From: Morchella semilibera
Lineage: Eukaryota > Ascomycota > Pezizomycetes > Pezizales > Morchellaceae
Length of the DNA: 64,000 bases
Assembly: GCA_009192285.1 (NCBI GenBank)
Contig: WBVU01000009.1
Coordinates: 930,001 to 994,000 of the forward strand
Direction of reading: 5' to 3'
A program made the translations under genes and the position numbers. The notes below the pieces were generated by a model. It saw only the letters and a list, made by a program, of their open reading frames with translations. It made no database searches and was not told the DNA's origin. This document shows, piece after piece, positions 1 to 9,840 of the stretch. Within the stretch, counting starts at the first letter, position 1. Each line of letters begins with the position of its first letter.

Positions 1-1500
1 ATCCTCGTCTGTTCGGACCCGCTGGTACTTTGGTGGGGAGCCACGCATCCGCCAGAGAACGTAGCGGGCAATGCGGCAGGTGTACAGACCTACACAGAAG
101 GCCCAGGCTACCCAGAAGAGAGACCACAGGACCAGAGCAATGGCGCCGGGACCGGGGGTTCCGTTAACTTTCTCGGCACCACCCTCTACGGGTTTGGCTA
201 GGGCGTTGCTTGTACCAGGGCGGATGCGTGACAGGAGCTCTATAGGGGTCTTGGAGATACGGACCAAGACCATAGTGATGCTAGAGGGGGTCACAGGAGC
301 CTTGACAAATGTGATTACCAGGTGAGGCTTCTCAGAGGTATCGGTGTGCATTATGGAAGTGTTGTTTTTGGAGCCTGGGATGTGGACAAAGGCAGATCCT
401 TTAGCAGCTCTCTGCAGAGCTGCTTGGATGGCTTCTATACGTTGCTTCCGCTGTATATCATCCCTATGGGAGGCGGTGATGGGGACAAGGAGATTTTTCT
501 TCTCTTCCGCCTCCATCTGCTCGGCCTCAGTCAATTCAAGGTCGTCCTCATCCTTATTCTCCAACTCCTCCTTCTCGCTCGTCAACAACCTCGTTAGAGG
601 GTTACCGGCCTCCTCGATGATTCTTGCCCAGTTTGGGTAGCCCACCTGAGAGTTGTCTGATCTCTCTGCAGGTACGCTGACGAACCTGATCCGTGGCTCT
701 GGGTTCATCGTATATAGCACATCGAAGGCCGCGTCAATCTCGCTCCCACCAGAGCGGCCGCTGTTGTGACGGCTCATGAGGACATGCAGAACCCTTGCGT
801 CCACGCTCTTCCCATCAGCATCCCTAAACCGCGTTCTTGTCACCGCACTCGTAATCACTGGAGCAAGGCGCCCCGAGAGCGGGTGGGCCTCCATGAGACC
901 CCATGGCGTACCACTGTCCTGAGGTGACCCACAGTGATTGATGTGTCTGAGCGTCTGCTCAAGCGACAACTTGGCATCCGCAACCTCGCCATTCTCAAGC
1001 TGCTTGAGCTCGTTGTTGTAGAGGGCGTGGTACTCGAGCTCTGGGATGGTCCGGAGCGGCCGGAACGAGGGCGCTGTAATCCGGTGGATTGTGGGGTGGC
1101 AGAGCGTGATGTTGCCGTCGTTCAGAGCCGGGATGCCGTCGGAATGGATTCGTAGCTTGAATATGGATTCGTCGAATACCGCATCTTTGTGGGTGCTGGA
1201 ATGCCGCTTGATGCCAAAATACCCAGCATCTCTCTGGGTTGGGTTTAGTGAATCTAGAATCAAATTAATTAGCTATTAACAACAAAAAAAAATTAAATTG
1301 GAGAGGGCTTCGCTCATACCTAGATCAGTATTTGCGTACATCCAAAACAAACTCTCATACTTGTGCCAATGGTTTGCCCCAACAGTCTCCTGCTGCAGCA
1401 TGCGAGGTTCGAATCCTCGAGGGGTGGCCGAAACTCCCCCGACAGCACTCAGCAGCAGTATGGAGGCTGCATATCCAAAGAATGTGTACTCTTTCCCCAT
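1..1500 (-). CDS. Unidentified type I membrane protein with signal peptide, partial (C-terminus beyond left edge)
   Basis: I do not recognise this protein. The frame is open from the start at 1500 through exon 2 to the window edge, giving 478 visible residues. Exon 1 is 1500-1320; the intron 1319-1254 (66 nt, GTATGAG...TTCTAG, GCTAAT branch-like site) leaves phase 1; exon 2 is 1253-1. I chose the ATG at 1500 rather than 1545 because it has a strong ATCACCATGG context and is followed at once by a signal peptide (hydrophobic core AASILLLSAVGG, likely cut after VSA). A long lumenal region follows, with an E/K-rich stretch in its second half. One transmembrane helix (about residues 431-455, ending GLYTC) precedes a short basic tail containing PPKYQRVR. 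The topology suggests an ER, Golgi, vacuole or plasma-membrane protein with a lumenal domain. Reading of exons is secure; function is unknown. Confidence 0.75.
1403..1419 (+). other. tRNA T-arm-like palindrome inside a coding exon
   Basis: CGAGG-TTCGAAT-CCTCG forms a perfect 5-bp stem with a 7-nt loop and contains the Pol III B-box GGTTCGAATCC. No box A or acceptor stem lies at the right distance upstream, so it is not a tRNA gene. On the other strand it encodes RGFEPRM in the secreted-protein exon. Confidence 0.4.
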
Positions 1501-3993
1501 GGTGATAATGAACGTGTGCGAAGTAAAAGTAAGGCGTCGTATCAAACGTCACCGGAAAAGCAAAACCCAGAGAGTGTAAAAAAAAAAAAAGAGAGAGAGA
1601 TTGTGTGTGTGCGTGCGTGTGCTGTGCGTGTGTGTGCGTTTATAGGGCAATAAAATGAACGACTTGACAAAAAATAAACAAAAATAAAATAAAACAAGAA
1701 AAAGGAACGGAAAAACAAAACCCCGCTCGCTGGTGGACCACACGTAAGGGGGAGTTGATTCGTACTCAACGTTTGGATAAGGGAGAGAGAGAGAGAGAGA
1801 AATCATGGTGGACCGGCGGGTTCAATTCTCTATATACAGTCCTCAACCACCGTGCCACACAAGACCCGGAGAAAAGAAATCGTGAAGTACTAAACCCACA
1901 TGTAGGTTGGTGGTTGTCTTTGCCGAGTGGATGGGAAGAATCACCGGGGGGGGGGGGGGGCGAGAGAGAGTGAGAGTGAGAGAGTCAAAAATAACTGAGA
2001 GGGACCGGACCCTGGAGCACCGGGCGCTGGCTCACGCGGGAGATTTAGCTCAGGTACCCGTATTTCAACTTGACTTGCAGTTATTTTCCGTAATAGAGAT
2101 TTTTCTTTTTTTCTTTTTTTTCTTTTCTTTCTTTTTCTTTTTTTCTCTCCTCTTTTTCTTTCCTTTCTTTTCTTTTTTTTCCCTTTTGTCTGGGGAGGGA
2201 GGGGGGAATGCGGAGGTGGAGGTGGAGGTGGAGATGTCTGGTTGTAGATTCACGCCGTTGCATTACCGGGCCTACTCTACTTTACTGCATACTACTACTA
2301 TAAAGTCTACTAAATTTACTATTATTATTACTACTGCATGAGCAAGAAGTAGACTACAACTGTCAACCCTCACCATCACCACCAAACCAAACCAAACCAT
2401 CGCAATATCACAACGACCCACCAAACAACCAACCAAGACGCAATACGAAAGACGCCATATAAGTCACCGTATGTATCACCCCTTTCCTCAACACCGCCCC
2501 CCCCTCTCTCCCTCTCCCTCTCTTTCTTTCTCTCTCTCTCTAACTCTCGATCTCCCAGATACATACAAAGAATCCCTAAAAAAGACAGAACTCGGTCAAA
2601 TAAAACCAGCTGACTGACCCCCCCTAGGGCCTAACAATGTCTCAACAACACCGACCTCTTGGCACCACCCCCCCCCGCCTCTCCACAACCACTCAGGTAC
2701 ATACAACCCCGTTAGATACATGCACTCTAGCTGCTACTTGGTTTGGGCACTGACTAACTCGAGACCCTAAATAATCTCCACCTACGTACCTTACTGTCCC
2801 TCCCTGTCCCTACCTACCGTTACGGCAAAAAGAAGAGAAAGAAGAAAAGAAAAGAAAAGAAAAATAAGAATACAAAAAAAGGGGGGGCTTAAAACTCTAA
2901 ACACATGCACTGGACCTTTGATGAGTTCTAGGGTTTGGTTTATATTTCGCGCGCGCGCACTCTCGCGACAGACCGCAGCGCAGCTCCTTTTCTTCCTCTC
3001 CCCTTTACTCCATCCAGTACTCTGATCTGGAGATCAAAGCTTGTGGCCCCATCCCCATTTCTATATCCATGTGCAATTAATCTGCACCGGGGGGTTACGG
3101 TGGTTCTAGAATACACTTGGTAATCATGTAGGCACCAATGGAACCGGAGTGATCGACAGTGCAATCACAAAAGCAGCAGCAATCATGTTGTTTTCCTAGT
3201 ACTTTTTTTTGATTCCGAACTACCCGGCCGGTGGTTCCTTCCTCCTTCTCCTTCTAGACCCAGGGTACCGTACCGTACCGTACATACCTACCCGAGGGGG
3301 CCGAGTGCGCGCGATCGATTGGCCGGCTGATTGATAACCATAAATCCCCCCCCTCTAAAGGGAAATAAATCTCCCGACCAGCAGCAGTAGTAGGTAGTAG
3401 TGGGGGAGAAGAAACCCTGAGGTGGTGGGTATCCATGCGTAAATGATTCTATTTCGGGGCTGACGTCGGGATTTCGAGAGAGAGCTCGGACTCGGGCCAA
3501 TTCTGAACTGGGCTGGACCGGGTGAGATGCAGGTACCCGCCCGGTCCACGTTCACTGGCTTTATGAGATATTAAACATTAAACGGCTTGGGGGAGCCACG
3601 ATGTGTGCCTGAAATCTAATCAATACCAAATCTAAGGCACCCACTGAGATTCTGGATCTTGTGGGGGGAGTTTGGGTTATTATAGCCTAGCCTAGCATGT
3701 ATGTAGAGTTGTGTATGTGCATTGATTGGTATTGCGCTGCAGCTCTCTTGGACGGCGGCCTCGAGCGTTATATGAGAATTGGAATGATTTAAACTGCTTA
3801 TGGGATCTGATCGTATACACAATGGTACTACTGATATTGGTGTAATTATGGAATTATGGCTGCAACTATGGAGGGCTTTTTCTCATATCAATTACTTATA
3901 TATAGAGAGAGAGGGTATTTATTTTTGATTTTTTGATATCTATTCTATCATTATATATCCCCCTCCTCTATCCCATCCCCATATCGAGTCTCT
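1501..3993. other. Intergenic, simple-sequence rich, no gene seen
   Basis: This stretch holds a (GA)n tract at 1782-1800, a run of 15 G at 1946-1960, a long T/C-rich tract at about 2100-2190, ATT/ACT triplet runs near 2280-2335, CT-rich DNA at 2500-2545 and an A/G tract near 2830-2890. I see no conserved ORF, tRNA or transposon end in it. It is the upstream region of the leftmost gene and the downstream region of the SET gene. Confidence 0.6.
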
Positions 3994-5944
3994 TCACTCG
4001 ATACAGACAATCACGACCTCTGCCTCTTCGCCCTCGAGTCTCACACCGATACTCTCGCTCCCAAACACCCTCATCCCCCACCTCAACAACCCCTCCGTCC
4101 ACCCCTCCCCCGCAAACACCTCCGGGCGCCGCATTAGCTGCGGCCGGAAAGAGCGCCTTATACAGCTCTCCCACCTCGACCAGCTCCTCCTCCTCCTCCT
4201 CCTCCTCCTCCTCCTCGTCACCATCGGGCCTCCCACACTTGCCCGTCTCCAGCAAGCGGCCAAACCACCTCCCCCACGTCTCCGGGAAGCTATCGCGGTG
4301 GAGATAGCGCCAGCAGAGGAACAACGTAAAGACCAAGTCCTCCTGCCCAGCCATCTGCAGCTCCAGCGGCACAATACTCCCGAAACACGCCTCCACAGCC
4401 GCAGAATACACGGGGTCCTCGGAGCGCGGACACGAGCGAGACGGCGAGCTGCTTGCTGTCGCGCAGGACCCCGCGGATGACGCCCTCGGACTCGGCGGCC
4501 GCCGCGGCCATGATGGCGAGCTGGGCGTCGCGGTAGGTCTTTGCGGCGCGGCGCCGGGGCGTCGTGGCGGGCGGGAGGGCGGGCTCGGGGGGGATGTTGT
4601 TGAGTTTGTGGCGGACGGCGAGCAGCAGCTGGCGGTGCGTTGCGATGGTGTTTCGGAGCGTGGTGGTTTGTGCGGTGGGGTTGGCGGCGAGGAGCGGGAG
4701 CTCCTCGGGTGTGGCGGTCAGGAGGTGGAATAGGCTGAGGAGGGAGGGCGGGTAGAGGGAGTCTGGGTTCCGGGGGGTCAGGTGGTGGATGCCGGATGGG
4801 AAGGGCGAGGGGGGTTGGAGCGCGCGGATCGATTCCTGTGCGGGGGAGAGGGTGGGGAGGAAGCGGAGGACGACGGTGTCGAAGGGGTTGGAGGGAAGGG
4901 TGAAGCCATATCCCATCAAGACTGTATAGAGAATACTGTTTAGTATAATTACTATATGGGGGAAGGTTGTGTAGGTACAGACGTTCTTCATTGCTCTTTG
5001 GTCCGTAGTTGTTGCAAACCTCTCCGCCGGCGGGGATCTCGTCGCCGCTGAGAACATTGAGGGCGCCATCACCGGGGGCCCAGGTGATCTTTGTGAGGGG
5101 CTGATGGTTCACGGAATCAATGAGCGGGAAGAGCGCCGGTAGACAATCCGGATCATCAATCTCCGTCATTGAGAATTCTGTTTTCCAATTGAGCAGCTTT
5201 CCCGGGAACGATCTCGACGAGAAGACCGTCGCCGCCCAAAGAAACAGCTCCCTAATATCATTGACACCAAAAATCATCAGCTCAGCGGCCACCATCTTGA
5301 CCTCCTCACCACCTCACAACTAACTAACCAAGTATATTCCCTCGCAGCCCGCGACCCCACACTCTTCTCCCTCCTGAGCGCCTCCGCCGCGCAAGCCCAC
5401 TCCTCCATCCACGCCTTCTTCCGCGACCTGACCTCCTCGGCGTTCAGATTGCACCCAGCCAGCCACTTGATGTCCTCAGCGGTCGAAATAGAGCGGCGTG
5501 TCGAACGTGCGCGGTAGGATGCGCAGGTACGGGGACCAGAAGCTCGACTCGCCCTTGAGCCGCTCGCCGACGACGAAGGTGCAGAGCGCGGCGTGCGGGG
5601 TCACGGCCGCAATGAACGACTCCGAGTAGTGCGCCTGGACCTTGGCGTAGTCGATCGCGAGGGCGTGCGGACATGTCAGCAGCGTTGAGGACGGCGGGAT
5701 GCCGGCGGTGGTGAGGACTTTGCTGCCTTCTTCGGATTCTAGGTGGGGAGGGTAGAGTTAGCTGCTGATGGCATGCGGATTTGGAAAATATATAAACATA
5801 TATATATATATAATTATATATTTATAGTAAGTATACCGGGAGGGGTGAAGATGAGGGACTCTTGGATGAACCCCCGTTGGCGATGATCCATTCGCCAAAC
5901 TTCTGGAAAGCCGCATCGGTGGAGAACTCGCGGGCTGCAGACAT
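3994..5944 (-). CDS. SET-domain protein lysine methyltransferase-like (SETD6/SETD3/Rubisco-LSMT class), frame-broken
   Basis: Exons read 5944-5837, 5738-5329, 5251-4983 and 4921-3994, with GT..AG introns of 98, 77 and 61 nt. The N-terminus (EFSTDAAFQKFGEWIIANGG) and the core are typical of the SETD6/LSMT-like class: ELFLWAATVFSSRSFPG, then FPLIDSVNHQP (the conserved DxxNH region), then GGEVCNNYGPKSNEELLMGYGF (the NYG element near the S-adenosylmethionine and substrate site). A C-terminal helical region follows. Members of this class methylate lysines of ribosomal or other proteins. Four one-base breaks disturb the frame: one base missing at the C5 run 5871-5875, and one extra base each near 5481, 4420 and 4126. 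With them discounted the length is 570 aa, ordinary for the family. An acidic glutamate run (about residues 487-498) lies near the end. Family call is confident; the substrate cannot be told. Confidence 0.8.
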
Positions 5945-6180
5945 TTTGAGGGGGATCGTGCGCGTGTTTGAATTGTTTGAATTGTTTTTTGAATTGAGGT
6001 GAGTTCGCGGGTTTTCATAAAGGAAAGAGAGCGGGGGAGTTGATGTTGAGTTTCTGTTATCGCGATAAGGAAATTGGTTGTTACAACTTCTCTCTTTTCT
6101 TTCTTCTTCCCTCAAACTTCATCTCTCCTTCACTCTTTCTCACCTTCTTCTTTTTTCATATCATCTTCAACTACATCTCC
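5945..6180. promoter_or_regulatory. Shared divergent promoter region
   Basis: The 236 bp between the two opposed start codons is the only upstream space for both the SET gene and the DUF1992 gene. The side facing the + gene has a strong T/C-rich tract (about 6090-6175) ending at the ATG, as is common in fungal core promoters. No clear TATA box is visible. Confidence 0.5.
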
Positions 6181-7691
6181 ATGTCCTTGAAACTTGTTGG
6201 AAGACGCTCTATTATACATCTATTCCGTCCTATTCCCAGTGGTACTCAGCTTACACAGCACCGTCTCTACAGCTCAAGCTCTAACGACGCCACCACCACC
6301 ACCCAGCAGAGCTCTCCTCCGGCCTCAAATAATGAAGAACCAGAACCAGAATCTGCTCTTACCCGCCGCTTCACCGCCATGGCCGAAGACGCCCTCACTG
6401 CCTCTCCGCGCCGTGCCTCAGAGATCACCTCCGAAAACACCTTCTCCGAAGACCTAAAGCGTGAGCTCGAGGCCCGCATCGCCGGAGCCGACTTCAAATC
6501 CGCCCACGCCTCTGCCATTGCCTCCTCAAACCTCCCATCCTACGCCTCCAAACACACGCGCGACATCGCCTCCGCCCAGCACTGGACCGGCACCGAATCC
6601 ACCTCCGACAGCGTCCTCCGCATGCTCGTCGACGCCCACAAGCCCCTCAAGAAGGACCTCCGGGACGGCGGGGGACCGGCAAACATCGACCTCCGCCCCA
6701 CCCCGAAATACCAGCCACGCAGCAGCGGCGACCGCATCGCGCGCGCCCGCGAAAAGTCAACCGAATACTCGCTCGCGCGCGACGCCCAGACGGACGCCGA
6801 GCGGGCCGAGATCCGGCACCAGTTCCGCGAGCGGTTCCTCCCCGAGTCGCGGGCCGTGGCGTCCGTGAACGCGCTCAAGTCGCTCGCCGACGAGCGCATC
6901 GAGGAGGCGCGCCAGCGCGGCGCCTTCCGCCACAACAGCATGCGCGGCAGGCCGCTGGAGCGGGACCACACGGCCGAGAGCCCGTTCCTCGGACACGACA
7001 GAGTACCTGCTCAACCGCATCATCAAGGACCAGGACATTGTTCCGCCGTGGATCGAGAAGCAGCAGGACCTGGCGGGCGGCGGCGAGGGCCTTCCGCGAG
7101 CGCTTGAGGGTCGAGTGGCGCCGGCATGTCAGTCGCTGTATCGCGGCGGAGGTGACGGGGCTGGAGGAGCAGTGCCGCCGCGCAGAGAGGTATGCCGAGG
7201 CCGAGGAGCGCCTGCGGAGGATCGAGGAACGTGCGGCCAGGATCGAGGAAGGGAAAGAGGTCCCCGGCGAAGAAGAACCACCCGTCTCCACCACCGGTGG
7301 GTCACTAACGCCGTTTAGGGACCCCGTGTGGGAGCGGACCGAGGCATCGTACCACAACCTGGCCATCGAGAACCTCAACTCCATCACACGCACCTACAAC
7401 CTCATGGCGCCGGAGCTGGCCAAAAAGCCCTACTTCTCCCTCGACCGCGAGCTCAAGACATGCTTCCGCGAGTGCGCGCCGCAGATCTCCGCAGAGATCA
7501 GGGCGAGGGCCACGAGGCCAAACACACCGTCGTCACCATCATCCTTGAAGAAGGGGGATGTCGGGATCCTGGAGAGCCTGGCGGGCGAGGGCGCTGCTGC
7601 CGCGGTCTACGATAGCAAGAAGCCGAATTACGGGTTTAAGGAGTTTTGGCGGGACGTGTTTGGGAGGGGGAGGGGGGAAGAGGCCGCTTGA
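6181..7691 (+). CDS. DUF1992 (DNAJC28-like) mitochondrial protein, frame-broken
   Basis: The DUF1992 domain is recognisable: ADERIEEARQRGAF...RGRPLE, NPFL-type segment SPFL, then EYLLNRIIKDQDIVPPWIEKQ and a long charged helix ending in RAFRERLRVEWRR. These match the conserved block of DnaJ homologue subfamily C member 28, a mitochondrial or Golgi-associated protein of unclear role. The start at 6181 is preferred over an upstream in-frame ATG at 6040, whose extension only translates the T/C-rich leader. From 6181 the N-terminus is basic, lacks acids and reaches RLYSSSS, a good mitochondrial presequence. Two one-base insertions break the frame, near 6991 (CTCGGACACG) and between about 7070 and 7090 (GCGGGCGGCGGCG). 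With both discounted the protein is 502 aa. The second half (about 7290-7691) stays open to the stop. Coding is strongly GC-rich, like the SET gene beside it. Confidence 0.78.
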
Positions 7692-8050
7692 GGGAGGGAG
7701 GGTTGTTGGGCCCGTCTACTATTTGTATGTATTTTTAATATAGTTCTTTTTAGTTTACTCTTCTTCTTCTTTCTCTTGATTATGGGTGTATTGGGCACTA
7801 GGACTAGGGGATTGTGGTGGTAAATAACACCCATCCCACCACTGGTCTCGGGGGTGGTGGTTGGTGGTTGGTGGTTGGTGTCGGGCGAGTGATACTCCGT
7901 GACGCAAGTAGAAGTTTATCTACTATTTATCTTCCACTATCCTTTTGCGCCCCACAACCTTATTGGTTGTGACCGGCCCATATGAAAGGTCTAACTGGAA
8001 TTGGGGGAGTCTCTGGCAGAGCACCCAAGGCTAAAAAATAATTAAATGAT
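7692..8050. other. Intergenic between DUF1992 gene and SINE cluster
   Basis: It contains a short GGTGGTTGGT tandem repeat (about 7850-7880) and the segment ATGAAAGGTCTAACTGG at about 7982, which recurs with one change near 8574. No ORF of note is present. Confidence 0.4.
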
Positions 8051-8213
8051 AAAAAAAAGCCGGCAACAAAAGACTTATGTGAAGAAGTAATCATCCCTCA
8101 AGAGCGTCGCTACCATGTTGGGCTTTCTCATCACTGCTCCCACCAGGATTTGAACCTGTCGTGGTCATATGACGAAGCCCAGTGTATTACCACTAGGCCA
8201 CGCCACGATACTT
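8051..8213 (-). mobile_element. tRNA-derived SINE-like element, family 1 copy A
   Basis: On the minus strand there is a perfect Pol III box A (TGGCCTAGTGG) followed 44 nt later by a perfect box B (GGTTCAAATCC), the spacing of a tRNA without long variable arm. Acceptor, D and anticodon arms do not fold properly, so this is not a working tRNA. The sequence continues for about 100 nt past box B and ends in ACATAAGTCTTTTGTTG before a T-rich tail. Head, GAAAGCC block and 3' end are shared with copy B at 8927-9060, which supports a dispersed SINE family. Confidence 0.55.
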
Positions 8214-8611
8214 TTCTTTGTGCCGTTGTAGTTTATGGGCCCTCCATTTCTTGGCAACGCATCAAACCTGTGAACTGGATTGCATCACAGGGAAATAGAG
8301 ACTTTTTAGCCACGGGTGTGAAAGGCAAAAAGGCAACGAACAAAAAATTATTAATTCTCAAGGCTATGCTGCATGTGTTTGCCTCCTGGCGCATATAAGG
8401 GGCTCACAAGTACTCTGAGAAGGAAATCATAGGCATAAGGATTGAATATATCTCCATATATGCGTACCTTCAAGCTTCTTGTAGTTGAAAATATTTTATC
8501 ACATCCTACCTGCATCGTCTTGGAAGTCTTGGGGGTAAATAATCTTTTGTTCGTTGATGGCTAAAAGACTCTAATGAAAGGTCAAACTGGCGGGAGGTCA
8601 CAGGCTCAATT

Positions 8612-8627
8612 GGGGGGGGGGGGGGGG
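8612..8627. repeat. Poly-G run (16)
   Basis: An uninterrupted run of 16 G. Comparable runs lie at 1946-1960 (G15), 12432-12447 (C16) and 40927-40941 (C15), all outside genes. Confidence 0.9.
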
Positions 8628-8926
8628 TAGCGTATATGTGTGTGTGCTCTTCTTCTCATATGTGTATATATGTCTTACTACCCTCCTCCATAGAGTGCCC
8701 GCACCATCGATCGACTCTACCTCCGGGCCCGGGCTTTATCTTGACCGCTACGGGGCAGGAGCGGGATTTATCAACAAATTCCAGGGACGACCGACTCAGC
8801 CCGCCTACACTTGCTACAAGAGGTATGTATCCACCATAGGTGCTGGCCGTGACGGAAGTCAATGATGCCCCCCCCCAAACAAAAGAAAAAGCCCTACATA
8901 TCCGCAGAAAGATATCTCCATCTTTC

Positions 8927-9060
8927 CAGCAAAAGACTTATGTCCCCCACCCGGGGACGGCTTTCCTAACGTTAGTTGTGCTCAGTGAGGCACCAGGGGT
9001 TTGAACGAGCGGCAGCACCAGTCAGAGGATCTGTCTCATACCGCTCGGCCAAACCCCAGT
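8927..9060 (-). mobile_element. tRNA-derived SINE-like element, family 1 copy B
   Basis: On the minus strand a box A (TGGCCGAGCGG) is followed 44 nt later by CGTTCAAACCC, one change from the box B consensus. It then shares CTGGTG, GAAAGCC and the terminal ACATAAGTCTTTTGCTG with copy A. Box A here is Ser/Leu-like, but the box A to box B distance is too short for a tRNA with a long variable arm. No tRNA fold can be built. Confidence 0.5.
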
Positions 9061-9440
9061 GGTAGCAGGTGTTGGTTTTGCGCCTTTGGGCACAGCCTTG
9101 CCGTGGGCGTGAGGGCGGGCGGTAGGGGGCACGTGTGCTGTAGACACGGGTTGGTAGAAACTCTAAATCTGAGAGAGGCGGGTGCGGGTGGGAAGGTGGG
9201 AGGAGAAATTACATGTACTTCTAAGGGGGGGGGGGTGCATACTAATAATAATAATAATAATATACATAAGAAGTAGACTTTCAACAGATGTCTAACCTCC
9301 ACCAGCGTGTCATCATATCAGGCTACAGTGCTGCCGTTGCGGGGGTGCAGAAAGTGCCACATGTTAGTGAACGGCTCTGTGACCTTTCTATCTCGACCTA
9401 CATCTATCTGATGAGCCCTATAAATACGGGCACTTCCCCT

Positions 9441-9574
9441 TGGTCGAGCTACATTTCTTTTGAGGGCGGGAGTGGTCGGGGAGGAAGATTTCGTCCGTTC
9501 TGGTAAGGAGGGAACGGATGGTTGTCATAGCCTACGGGCTGCATACATGTATGGAGTATAAATAAATAAATAAT
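9441..9574 (+). mobile_element. SINE-like element, family 2 copy 1
   Basis: The unit starts TGGTCGAGCTACA, a box A-like sequence (TRGYNNAGY), and ends GTCATAGCCTACGGGCTG...GGAGTATAA followed by an AATA-repeat tail. The next copy begins immediately after the tail. The end block recurs in copy 2 and, inverted, near 9780-9802. Confidence 0.5.
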
Positions 9575-9702
9575 TGGTCGAGCTACAGCCACCTTATTCC
9601 ATTAGGTCCTTAGGATCGAACCCTCCAAGGGAAGCTTAGATTGTAGTACGCCGCCATAGCCCTAGGGGCTGGATGCGAGTATGAAGTAAACAAAAAAAAA
9701 AA
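9575..9702 (+). mobile_element. SINE-like element, family 2 copy 2
   Basis: It repeats the start TGGTCGAGCTACA of copy 1 and has a box B-like GGATCGAACCC 38 nt further on. It ends CATAGCCCTAGGGGCTGGAT...GAAGTAAAC with an A-rich tail (11 A). It abuts copy 1 head to tail and is followed by a truncated third start (GCTACAGCCACCTT at 9703). Confidence 0.5.
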
Positions 9703-9761
9703 GCTACAGCCACCTTCATGGATTATCACTCGGTATTCTGGGTTAGGGTTTTGCTACATAC

Positions 9762-9840
9762 CTTTTTTTTTAAACTGTATCCAGCCCTTTGGCTATGACA
9801 ATATCACACAACCCCAGAACTACCCTCACTTCCGCCACCA
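9762..9840 (-). mobile_element. SINE-like element, family 2, inverted 3' fragment
   Basis: Read on the minus strand this gives GTCATAGCCAAAGGGCTGG...CAGTTT followed by a run of A, the same 3' end and tail as copies 1 and 2. The left limit is set by the tail; the inner limit is approximate. Confidence 0.45.

Noticed and set aside
1801-1860. GGGTTCAATTC as a tRNA box B
   Set aside because: No upstream box A, T-stem or acceptor stem.
5340-5460. Plus-strand reading of this segment as an exon
   Set aside because: It is antisense to SET exon 2, whose reading fits the family and splice sites.
7255-7320. Intron in the DUF1992 gene ending at CACTAACGCCGTTTAG
   Set aside because: Branch and acceptor look good, but every donor giving a sensible length breaks the frame; the unspliced reading is continuous.
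8140-8215. Functional tRNA gene on the minus strand
   Set aside because: Both Pol III boxes are perfect, but acceptor and anticodon stems do not pair and the variable loop is missing; the sequence is better explained as a SINE head.
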